The position numbers and the translations under genes are program-made. A stretch of 64,000 nt of DNA, from the NCBI RefSeq assembly GCF_963855985.1, contig NC_087090.1:11778501-11842500 (forward strand), read 5' to 3'. Under the pieces are notes generated by a model. The model was not told the origin of the DNA. It was given only the letters and a program-made list of their open reading frames with translations, and did not search any database. The stretch comes from Ostrinia nubilalis. Its lineage: Eukaryota; Arthropoda; Insecta; Lepidoptera; Crambidae. Shown here piece after piece: positions 55,301-62,170 of this stretch; position 1 is the first letter of the stretch; the number at the start of each line of letters is the position of its first letter.

Positions 55301-58300
55301 AGTAACGAAAGTTTTAGGACTTACCTGGAACAGAACTACTGATGAATTTGATTACTCGGTGAAGCTGCCTCCGCGCGCCGCCACGTCCGCACCTGAAACA
55401 AAAAGAAAAATTATTTCCGAGATTTCACGTCTGTTTGACCCACTAGGTTGGATTGCACCATGCATAATTACCTCAAAGGTTTTCATTCAACGACTGTGGA
55501 TCGCTGGAATGGGTTGGGATGATAAGCTGCCGCCGGAGCTTCTGAAACAGTGGGAATCATATCGCAGTGAATTAAACAAATTGATAAATTTTCACATACC
55601 GAGATGGGTTGACACCACGAATGACGCCAAGGTTGAACTACATGGATTCAGCGATGCTTCCAATATTGCTTACGCGGCCGTCATCTACATCCGTGTGATT
55701 GATCCAATCGGCAATGTTCAAACCCACTTAATTACTGCCAAGTCCAAAGTAGCACCGATAAAACAAGTATCCATTCCGCGACTCGAGTTGTGTGGTGCTG
55801 TCCTTGTGAGTAACTTGCTGGTTGAGGTAGCCGAAGTGCTGGGAGTACCGAAGTCTCGCCTACATGCGTGGACTGACTCTACAGTGGTGTTGGCATGGCT
55901 AAACGATCACCCAAGTCGATGGAAGACGTTTGTAGCCAACCGCACGTCGGAAATCCTCGGTCTTCTGGACAATTCACAGTGGTCTCATGTACAATCAAAG
56001 GACAACCCTGCCGATATTGCGTCGCGAGGCACTACTCCAACTGAGCTTTTACATAATCCTCTTTGGCTACAAGGACCAAGTTGGTTACGCGGCGAATCTT
56101 TGAATTACGGCAGACCTAGCTCTATAAACCACAACGACGAAGAAAAAGTAGTCCGCGTTCATGCGACGGCGATAACTCCCGAAGATGAAGATAATTGGTT
56201 GTGGGACAGATTTTCTTCGTTACGAAAGCTGGTCAGAGTAGTCGCTCTTTGCAAAAGGTTCATAAAAAGATGTCGTGAGCCCAAACTCAAGTTGTTACCT
56301 TACATTTCTGTGTCCGAAATAAAGGAGTCTCTACAGCTATGCATTCTGAAATGTCAAAAAACCTGGTTCCAAGATGACCTTCGAACTCTCCATTCAAAGG
56401 AAGAGGTTAGCAAGAGTAGTCCTCTTTCTTCGCTGTCGCCGTTTCTTGACGACGACGGAATTTTAAGAGTTGGTGGGAGAATTCGTCATTCCGAATTACC
56501 ACCTGAAGCAAGCACCCTATTGTTGTCCCAAATAAATCAAGGCTAGCTAAATTGTTAGTGGCTGATGCTCACGAACGAACGTTTCACGGCGGGCAACAAT
56601 TGATGCTCCGGTTCTTACAGACTAAATATTGGATATTGAGGGTCAAAGGTTTAATAAGACATTCACAACTGTGTTCCTTGTATCCGTTACGCAGGAGCTT
56701 CTCGAAATGCGTTAATGGGAGAGCTACCTTCTTGTCGAGTTACACCTAGTAAACCGTTTTTAAATGCAGGTGTCGACTTCGCAGGCCCCATAAACATTCG
56801 ATTTTCCAAGGGGCGAGGACAAAAATCATACAAGGGATACATCTGTTTATTCGTTTGTATGGCCACTCGCGCCGTACACATCGAAGCCGTCTCGGATTTG
56901 ACGTCAGCAGGGTTTCTCGCCGCCTTCAAAAGGTTTGTCGCCAGACGTGGCCATTGTAGCCACCTCTGGAGCGACAATGGCACGAATTTTGTGGGTGCTT
57001 CTCGCGAACTGCGTTGTCTGTTCGGGGATGAGAGGGGTCGAGTCGCTTGTGAAATAGCCGATGCTCTAGCAAACAACAACACTGACTGGCATTTCATCCC
57101 TCCTCATTCTCCAAATTTTGGAGGGTTATGGGAGGCAGGGATCAAAAGCGTAAAACACCATTTTAAACGTGTGATAGGAGATAGCACTCTCACTTTTGAA
57201 GAGATATGCACAGTATTAAGCCAAATAGAAGCGTGTCTTAATTCGAGACCGCTGTCTAAGGCCAGTTCTGAACCAGATGTAGCTCCGCTTACACCTGGTC
57301 ATTTTCTGGTTGGGCAACCACTTGTATTGCCCCCAGATTACAACTTTGAACAACATGTTCATCTCAGCACTTTAAGGCGCTGGCAGTTGACGCAAAGGAT
57401 GGTGCAATGCTTCTGGCGACGGTGGTCGGCTGAATACCTGACAAACTTTTTTCAACGACATAAGTGGTCAGTACGCACACCAGGATTTAAATTAGGAGAT
57501 GTAGTCCTGATTAAAGAAGATAATTTACCTCCGGCTAGGTGGTTGTATGGAAAGATTGTCGAATTGCACCCGGGTAGAGACAACATTACACGCGTGGTCT
57601 CACTTCGTTGTAAAAACTCCGTCATCAAGCGTCCAACTTCAAAGTTGTGTCTTTTACCTACAGCTGATTGTTAAATCTATTTAGATAGATACTTAGAATG
57701 TCGATTTTATTGTGTTACTTTGTCCATACTTATTCCGTAGCCAAAGAAAAATGTATTGTTAAAATTTTTGAAATGTTGCTAATGTTTTCAATTCATTTTA
57801 GATGTTTACCATGAGCCTATTTAAAATGTTAAATTTTGTGATCTGTAACATACTATTCTCATGTTGGGCGGATTTTAAAGACTAGTCTTTGGTGGGCGGG
57901 ATGTTAAGTCTATTAAATAACATAAATAAATAAATAAAGTACATAATTAAATTCATAGATATAATATACAATAATAATAAACAAAATGTTTGTAATAAAA
58001 AATAATTTTACAAATTGTAAGTACACCACATTAGTTAAGTTCCAAAGGTTGCCAATAGATGGCGCTGTGCTTCTTTAGATCGCGCAAGCGTTGTGTTTTT
58101 TCCGAACTACTTATACCTTTCTTACAAACATTAAATCGCCTCCGTTCTGAGATTGGAGTTTTATTTGAATTTCAACTCAAGGATTTTGGGATCCTGTACC
58201 GATATCGTACAACAATAAAAGAATTTAGTTAGTTATTAGACAGAAACAGCTTTGTTCTGTAACATGAACAAAAGGTTCATAATATGTTACAGAACAAAGC

Positions 58301-58620
58301 TCAAAACTTAAGTAAATTAAATTGCAAGCATAGGAGATTGATGTTTTTTTTCGGTTGAACTTAAATATTAAAACCAATCTACACTTGATTTGTGCAATAA
58401 CGAATGACTAATAATTTAAAAAAAAGTGTGACGTGGTATCATTCGCAGGATGGCGTCGTGCCCGGCGTGCGGCGGCGCGCTGGCGGGCTGCGTGGTGTCG
58501 GCGCGCGCGCTGGGCGGCGCGCACACGGCCTGGGCGTGCGCCGTGTGCGCCGCGCGCGCGCACCGCCACGAGCTCGTGCTGCGCCACTCGTGCCCCATGT
58601 GCCACGTGCAACTCGACTGA
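37308..58620 (+). CDS. Oseg4: IFT121 / WDR35 homologue (IFT-A complex), 22 coding exons
   Basis: Exons: 37308-37331, 37416-37527, 37749-37888, 37970-38072, 38403-38563, 38637-38784, 38898-39028, 39328-39531, 39780-39894, 39984-40097, 40386-40608, 41060-41285, 43630-43799, 43889-44104, 44499-44642, 45158-45281, 45396-45524, 45602-45695, 46606-46781, 50308-50394, 50487-50596, 58449-58620. All phases agree; 3123 nt, 1040 aa. N-terminal WD propellers cover exons 1-12 ([39 protein letters not shown]). A helical solenoid follows ([30 protein letters not shown]). The C terminus is a Cys-rich zinc ribbon (CPNC, CPAC, CAVC, CPMC). Role: retrograde intraflagellar transport in cilia, in insects mainly sensory neurons. 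About 110-130 residues of solenoid seem absent between exons 16 and 17 compared with human WDR35 (1181 aa). Exons 12 and 19 are followed by tandem partial copies, and a Pao/BEL element lies in the last intron. AATAAA follows at 58724-58729. Confidence 0.93.
37572..37710. mobile_element. Short MITE
   Basis: Inverted ends TAGTGCTTACTTGGCCAGG and CTGGCCAAGCACTA, with inner GCTGCAAACGCGGACGCAG pairing with its mirror. In Oseg4 intron 2. Confidence 0.75.
38112..38364. mobile_element. Short MITE with ATACAGGGTGATTCTG ends
   Basis: Inverted ends ATACAGGGTGATTCTG and CAGGATCACCCTGTAT enclose about 220 bp of AT-rich non-coding DNA. In Oseg4 intron 4. Confidence 0.75.
39562..39728. mobile_element. MITE family B, compact copy
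   Basis: CCTAGGCGCAGACCA end, inner TCGGCCGATAGTT paired with AACTATCGGCTGA, and a four-fold CTAAA microrepeat in the core. In Oseg4 intron 8. It gives the uninterrupted form of 29608-32934. Confidence 0.8.
40175..40322. mobile_element. MITE with GCCCGTATTCACAAAC ends
   Basis: Ends GCCCGTATTCACAAAC and GTTTGTGAATAGGTACGGGC. Uninterrupted relative of 9331-9575. In Oseg4 intron 10. Confidence 0.75.
40865..41002. mobile_element. Half copy of palindromic MITE family A
   Basis: Contains GCAGTGAGTGTGCGAG, GATAAGGATGGGTAGCTTGG and TCATTGGACGAAATTCTA but lacks the left arm. It lies just before exon 12 of Oseg4. Confidence 0.7.
41286..43310 (+). repeat. About ten tandem copies of the Oseg4 exon 12 3' end
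   Basis: Full units of about 195 bp repeat the last ~130 coding bp of exon 12 ([20 protein letters not shown] to GYLCKFR), a GTGAGT donor and an intron start with GCGTCTTTCAGGTGATTGCTA. Full copies begin near 41353, 41547, 41941, 42137, 42329, 42765 and 42967. Shorter ones, beginning at codons for [12 protein letters not shown] or similar after a TATTTTTCAG, lie at about 41790, 42575 and 43228. Coding parts differ at very few positions and every donor is intact. Read-through of a donor meets a stop within about 12-20 codons. Only 41060-41285 has the authentic acceptor and upstream coding part. Confidence 0.9.
43318..43427. mobile_element. Short foldback element
   Basis: GTGTTTTGCCTTACACAATC and its near-complement GATTGTTTAGGCAAAACAC flank a TTGTTGAT-rich centre. 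It ends the exon 12 copy array. Confidence 0.65.
44130..44345 (+). repeat. LINE 3' end fragment
   Basis: An open stretch reads like a LINE C terminus ([15 protein letters not shown] codons, [14 protein letters not shown]), followed by a stop and an A-run near 44345. In Oseg4 intron 14. Confidence 0.65.
44692..44885. mobile_element. Small element with ACGCAGCGCTGG ends
   Basis: ACGCAGCGCTGGTGTCGCG and CGCGACGCCAGCGCTGCG pair across about 190 bp. The same CAGCGCTGGCGTCG phrase appears in spacers of the exon 12 array (for example near 41740 and 43570), so part of that array's spacer may come from this family. Confidence 0.7.
46310..46425. repeat. Dispersed repeat shared with na intron
   Basis: Reverse-complement relative of 27600-27737 (TTGACAAAATAGTGACGTCA and AAAATCTATGGGAGAGTTTC). 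The stretch 45696-46309 before it holds low-complexity DNA with no gene. Confidence 0.65.
46432..46583. mobile_element. MITE next to the exon 19 acceptor
   Basis: ATCGTTTCATCCATG with GACGCGCCCCACCAT at the left pairs with GATGGGGCGCGTCATGAAAC at the right. It ends about 20 bp before the Oseg4 exon 19 acceptor, so the pyrimidine tract lies between the element and the exon. Confidence 0.65.
46782..49660 (+). repeat. Composite array: Oseg4 exon 19 3' ends alternating with MITE family A
   Basis: About eight or nine partial copies of the exon 19 end ([18 protein letters not shown] and shorter), each with a GTATGTCTC or GTGTGTCTC donor, alternate with whole or half copies of the CCAATGACCCCAAGC palindrome. 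The commonest unit is about 263 bp (for example 47790-48055, 48733-48999, 48996-49262, 49259-49520). Adjacent units are almost identical. The unit must have formed when a MITE lay just behind the donor and then been amplified. Upstream codons and acceptor of exon 19 are not copied. Confidence 0.88.
46861..47084. mobile_element. MITE inserted in a MITE family A copy
   Basis: Ends AATGAGGGCTATCGTTTT and AAAACGATAGCCCTCATT; an inner CAGGACCTTACTCTACAGTGG phrase is repeated. It splits the GCGCGTAAT...TGTATTGCTG joint that is intact in the neighbouring family A copies, so its insertion came later and only this unit has it. Confidence 0.8.
49676..49990 (-). repeat. RTE-type LINE 3' fragment
   Basis: Minus-strand copy of the tail also seen at 17405-18085 and 22086-22327 ([20 protein letters not shown] coding in a shifted frame, GGACGTCCACTGCT end). 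It terminates the exon 19 array. Confidence 0.7.
50845..51595. mobile_element. DNA element with TATAGCCCGACCAGGAACAT ends
   Basis: The left end TATAGCCCGACCAGGAACAT and AAAAACCCTCG pairs with AGGGTTTTTATGTTCCTGGT and CAGGCTATA at the right. About 750 bp, without a clear coding frame. A decoy acceptor with short Cys-containing frame at about 51495 belongs to it. In the last intron of Oseg4. Confidence 0.8.
51655..51964 (+). repeat. 5' LTR
   Basis: Starts TGTTAAGTC and ends ATCGTACA (TG...CA form). Same 310-bp length and, by eye, same sequence as the 3' LTR. Confidence 0.95.
52500..56546 (+). CDS. Pao/BEL Gag-Pol polyprotein, N-terminal part
   Basis: 1348 codons from ATG 52500, about 535 bp after the LTR. 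In order: Gag-like region ([15 protein letters not shown] at about residue 130), three Cys/His knuckle-like clusters (CPHC at about 323, CFNC, CRIC), aspartic protease with [11 protein letters not shown] (about 455), reverse transcriptase with YIDDVMTG (about 873), RNase H-like HGFSDAS (about 1047), then the start of the integrase N-terminal region. It ends at TAG 56544-56546, where the conserved integrase sequence continues in another frame, so the stop results from a frameshift and is not the natural end. Confidence 0.93.
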   Translation: MDKALRVLIDLKSQIEKGFTNYKKSPKDRITENYIRARLDILDKQYQDFIKKHEKLVAEFTTEDLSKSSYIQDDAFDNVFETFLAYKVELQNVLSKFESNNVSPDNKNNDGPKGESVLQLPKIQLPTFSGKYVEWTSFRDLFTSLVHNNASLDDVQKLHYLKTQLSGEADQLIRHVPITQNNYVKCWNMLTDRYNNKRYISFCILKRLFSQRNIVQESSSALKELLDVTTDCLHELTNLGIDVTSWDVIVIYVVSMKLDAESRKQWELQVSSTSNDLPTLTQFKDFLGTRFRALEFVEPKTKPKATPNVVSNPKALHTTTNISCPHCSEEHKLYNCKKFANEDVDKRRSITNSLGLCFNCLGYNHSSKVCRSFTKCRICKRKHHSLLHPKSQSDTTTTTLTADHSAADVVSNSEAVTNIAAHFSKGTTVHQQVLLATALIKAESNLDGSSQVLRALLDQGSQASFISEAAVQLLRLKKTSTKSAISGLGGGQGDLTSKYTVMLNIQSRCDPTFSIQVRAHVLGTLTSVLPERKFALVDWPEIANIELADPNFNSPNKIDVLLGAESYCHILKEGLIKAPQGTPIAQDTYLGWILSGTIEDLRKECHHNVIVSMHAQVEENDLLKRIWELEPEPVSLKKRLTQEEQACEDYYDATTRRDESGRYVVNLPFRCADPPCKYGNSKNIAMKRLQGLERKFLKHPEIKKQYTEVINEYLTLGHMEKITDETQRNKPDAVYLPHHAVIREDKSTTKLRVVFDASCKGTNGFSLNDTLMVGPTLQADLRHIIMKWRVHPICLSADVIKMFRQVRVSEEHVDFQRIVWRERPEEEIEDYRILVVSFGTGCAPYLAVKTMQRIACDEGHKYPLAAERIKSDVYIDDVMTGCQSEAEAIEFYKQLNQLLAKGGFKLQKWTSNSNKLLEVFKEDTGRDVEIKQDQVTKVLGLTWNRTTDEFDYSVKLPPRAATSAPETKRKIISEISRLFDPLGWIAPCIITSKVFIQRLWIAGMGWDDKLPPELLKQWESYRSELNKLINFHIPRWVDTTNDAKVELHGFSDASNIAYAAVIYIRVIDPIGNVQTHLITAKSKVAPIKQVSIPRLELCGAVLVSNLLVEVAEVLGVPKSRLHAWTDSTVVLAWLNDHPSRWKTFVANRTSEILGLLDNSQWSHVQSKDNPADIASRGTTPTELLHNPLWLQGPSWLRGESLNYGRPSSINHNDEEKVVRVHATAITPEDEDNWLWDRFSSLRKLVRVVALCKRFIKRCREPKLKLLPYISVSEIKESLQLCILKCQKTWFQDDLRTLHSKEEVSKSSPLSSLSPFLDDDGILRVGGRIRHSELPPEASTLLLSQINQG
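56547..57674 (+). pseudogene. Pao/BEL integrase, frame-broken continuation of pol
   Basis: The zinc-binding start of integrase ([12 protein letters not shown]) is in one frame at about 56548-56660. The sequence then shifts again near 56660 into the frame of the catalytic core, open to TAA at 57672-57674 (ATG 56715 is internal). The core shows [17 protein letters not shown] and the glutamate in [13 protein letters not shown], so the D,D-E residues are present. The C-terminal region [16 protein letters not shown] is typical of Pao/BEL. Two small indels therefore separate it from the upstream polyprotein. Confidence 0.85.
57902..58211 (+). repeat. 3' LTR
   Basis: 310 bp, TGTTAAGTC to ATCGTACA. 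Preceded by a purine-rich GGTGGGCGGGA tract at 57891-57901, the likely polypurine tract. Confidence 0.95.
58248..58301. repeat. Hairpin just after the retrotransposon
   Basis: AGCTTTGTTCTGTAACAT pairs with ATGTTACAGAACAAAGCT around a GAACAAAAGGTTC loop that itself can pair. It lies 36 bp past the target duplication and 148 bp before the last Oseg4 exon. Confidence 0.8.
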
Positions 58621-60216
58621 CTTCACTCAGCTTTAGATCAGCGTTTATTGACCTTTTTTGTCCACGGACTACTACTTAGGAAATCGAGCACAATTTTAAG
58701 GAATATTATTGTAAAAAAGCAGCAATAAATTTTGGTTTTACGAGGCTTGGTGGCATTTATTTAGCCTAGGCGCAGACCATAGATTTTTCGTCGGCCGATA
58801 GTTTAGTCGGGCAGTCGCTATTGGTCCAATTCGTAATTGGTCCAAAATAAAAGGATATCCAAAATGAAAGAAATAAGGAGGTTATTCAACTTTTACTACT
58901 ACATATTGCAGAAAAAAGCGAATTGGTCCAATTACAAATTGGACCAATCGCGAATTTGTGAATTTTTCACGATTGGACCAATCGCGCTAAACGGGGCGGG
59001 GAGTCTGGAGTTCTAAAATACAGGAATTTCCCAGGTTTGGCTCCAGTCCTCTCCAATGTGTTTACTTACTTTAATTTTAAACATAACTTACTGTGCAATG
59101 TAATCTAGTGAAAATGTAATGGTTTTTGAAAGAGGGACATGTTTGGGTACATCTTTTTGTGCTACACCACTGATATTCATCAGCTCATTAAATAGTTGGA
59201 AGAACGGATCCACAGATGAACTAATTCCTACCTACATAATCCAATAAAATTGTCACTAAGTGAATTGAAAATCACCAACAATATTTATAAAATAAATATC
59301 TGTATATTAATTATTACATTGTTTTTTCTACTACAAGGCAAGTTTTAGGAGCACGGGCCAAAGCCAAATGCGTCCTAGTAGTTACTTTAGTTTAATTAAT
59401 GTTCAAAAACTTTCTGACTATCCTGCATGTATTCAGCATGGTCGCTTTCTGTATCAATTTGCTATATCCAAGGTGCGTAGGCGTATAACTATCTAGGGAT
59501 GACTCCCATGGTGAAGATTACAATTGGAACTGCTAAGACCGATTATGCGCCATTGTGTCCTGTATTGAAAGGTCTCTGTACTTAGCTTTCAGTGTGTTTC
59601 AGAGCTTATTATTATTCTGTGGAATTGAAATTACTGTGCTCTTATTTTACTGTTGATGTAAAAAATTCGCAAATCTACCTCCAGTAGAGGTCACAATACA
59701 TTTCATGTACCAAGACCTCCCTCCCAGTGCTTTAAAGTTTGATCCTTAAACTTTCGCAGTTATAACCAGTTTCAAAAAAAGAGAACACTCCATTATGGAT
59801 AACTGTCATAATAAAAGCCTTTGTTTAATGCTATTAAATATTTTATTGAAGGTTTCACAAAAGAACAAGTTCCTGAAGTATTACAGAGTTGAATTGCCGC
59901 CTGACTAGATATTCTCTTTTTACAAGCTTCTATTTAGGTTTTGATTGTGTAATTAACTGAAATTTTATTTTATAAATTTTAAACTAGTGCTGTTTATTTG
60001 TACTTAAAATAATAAAGTTAAGGAAAATGCACTTTTCATTTAGTGAAACTTGATTGAAAGTAATGCTATAATATGGATTTGCTCACACCAGTGCAATTAA
60101 ATGCAAAATACTAAACTAAAATCCAACAAACTAAAGATTTTTCACTTTTCACATCATTTACACATCCCTCATATTTTAACAGAAAGTACATTGTTAAATA
60201 ATATTACGATTTAGTA
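58621..60216. other. Convergent intergenic region of Oseg4 and SELENOT
   Basis: Holds the Oseg4 poly(A) signal (58724-58729), one end of MITE family B at about 58763-58810, and a small palindromic segment at 58815-58990 with repeated ATTGGTCCAATT and TTGGACCAATCGCG. A TTTATT at about 59994 could be the SELENOT poly(A) signal on the minus strand. No gene was seen. Confidence 0.5.
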
Positions 60217-61213
60217 TTATTGCACAAAATTGTTTGGCATGTCTAATTTGGAGAACTGTAAAGTATTGTCAATTATTTGAAATAGTTCCGGAGGCTGAGG
60301 AATCCTTCCAGTCTCCAACTTTGACCAAAGTGGTATGTTGTTCAGTGATATTTCAAATGCTCCAGATGATACTAATTGGCCCTCGATCATATTCGCCAAA
60401 AAGAACATCATCATGCAGGCATACAACTTGTTCTCCAAACACCAGCTCCACCATGAAGGCTGAGGCTTGTTTAACCATGCAAATATGTTCACGCCGCTTA
60501 GTATGCACATAATTAATAGCATTTTACCAAATCCCTGAAAAAAAAATGTTTATAATCAATGATTTTGAAAGTTGATTCTTATTTTGATTGCCCACAGTTG
60601 TTTGTACATTTTAGTAGCCAATATAAAAGTTTTTTATTATTTATTTTTTTCTGCACTACAGACAGTTATTATTGCTTACTATCATTATGATACTTTGGAC
60701 ACATGGAATTTCAAAGAGAACAAGTTTCAAGTTATTAAAATACAGTGGATACAAATATTATACTTACAATCATTCTAGAAAGGTACATGTTTAAACCAGG
60801 AGGGTCGTAATTGGCACCAATAACGGAAATTTCCGGATACTTTTGTTGTATTATTCCTGCATAGTCTTCAAATACTTTTCTATAGCCACACGAATAACTG
60901 GAAACAATGCAGGTAAGATTAAATAAACCTGCTGAATACACATGACCTATAAATAGCACATTAATATCTTATCTTGGAATTTGTATTCATACCATTTTCT
61001 ATGTATTATTGTACAAAAACACAAAACACTTGGGTTAAAAAGGTAGGCTTACCAATAGTAAATATTCATTATGTGATGCCCTACTCCTTGACCAATTTTT
61101 GTAAGGCTTTCAGCGTCATTGTCGCTAGCTTGTGCGAAGGACTCTGCACATATCAATAGAATCACAACGGTTATCACGATAAAACTTGAAAGTGAACAAA
61201 TATTAGACGACAT
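60217..61213 (-). CDS. SELENOT: Selenoprotein T-like protein, cysteine form
   Basis: Exons: 61213-61053, 60897-60768, 60534-60217; 202 aa (human 195). An N-terminal hydrophobic signal segment (FIVITVVILLICAES) is followed by the redox motif CYSC in CYSCGYRKVFEDY; the first Cys codon is split by intron 1. Vertebrate SELENOT has CVSU here, so selenocysteine is replaced by cysteine. The thioredoxin-like domain continues with QQKYPEISVIGANY, a membrane-associated segment (LLIMCILSGVNIFAWL), ENKLYACMMMFFLANMIE and GAFEISLNNIPLWSKLETG. Known role: ER-membrane thioredoxin-like oxidoreductase linked to redox and calcium control. No SECIS is needed. All conserved blocks are present and junctions keep frame. 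Confidence 0.93.
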
Positions 61214-62170
61214 GATCCTAGGATGGCTTCTTGGGTTGTTTATCTTTTTTCAGTGGTTCGCAAGTAAGATCTGTTAAACACCAAATAAGTATTTTAAGAA
61301 GAATGAGTTAGTACTAATTCACTTTAATTAGCGCGTTATTGCGGAAATTAAAGAAAAGAAACCACACTATCAACCACTTTACAGGATGACAGACAAATTC
61401 AAGAAGACAGCTCTATCACAGATAAAAAAGTACAAAATTATCTGTCACAATCATTGAGATACCAAATTGATGGAGTGGCCCTATTGATCTATTACAAAAA
61501 ATTCATCGACACATTAATGACAAACAGCTGTTTATCTCTTTCTAACTTACCCACATGGTGACGTATGAAAAAAGAGATAAATAATGTTTGGCCAATACTC
61601 ATTCTGGCAACATTTTCATGTGACGCCAGTACACAATTTGGGAAAGGTACAACACCAAAGAGCATAAAAGAGTAAGAGACGGCACTCCATAGATATTTTT
61701 CGAGCTCACGCACACATATGCATTTTAGAGAACGACCCGCAAATCTTTACCAACCGCACAAACTACAGGCGGAGCTACCAACATAATGCCTTATTTTCTG
61801 ACAGTATTAGTGACGTTCGTAATAACTTATCGATTATCGATACTTTGCTAGGGTTGTAATTGCATATCGATATCTAGTATAGGAACCTTCAATATTTTAA
61901 TGATTACTATTTTTATTTTATACTATGTGTAAGTAAAACGAAGTTTTGTAACGTAAATTATTTATTTCGAAATAAAATAGGTATATTACAATAAGTATTG
62001 AACATGACATAGCAGTTGTAGGCATGAGGAATTATTGAAAATTATAACAAAGTACAGAAATGATAATTTTGTAAACTTTTATTTTCACAACTTTTTCTAA
62101 GAAAAAATAGGATTTTTATTTATAAACATCTTTAATTTTCTTATCAGCTGATCGAACCTCAGCCTCAAGA
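61214..62170. other. SELENOT promoter side and 3' flank of the P element
   Basis: AT-rich sequence containing the SELENOT promoter and, further right, the trailing DNA of the P element. An open frame on minus at 61492-61713 lacks an ATG at its start and ends in a GTAAGT, so it might be an unassigned exon, but I cannot support it. The P-element terminal repeat was not identified. Confidence 0.45.

Larger units (their letters stand above)
51655..58211 (+). mobile_element. Pao/BEL LTR retrotransposon
   Basis: 6557 bp, with two 310-bp LTRs that look identical and a 5-bp target duplication ACAAT (51650-51654 and 58212-58216). The pol order is protease, reverse transcriptase, RNase H, integrase, as in Pao/BEL. 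It sits in the last Oseg4 intron in the same orientation as that gene. Identical LTRs argue for a recent insertion, yet the integrase region carries frame breaks. Confidence 0.96.

Noticed and set aside
61492..61713. Open frame on minus ending at a GTAAGT donor upstream of SELENOT
   Set aside because: It has no ATG at its start, no partner exon in phase and no recognised family.
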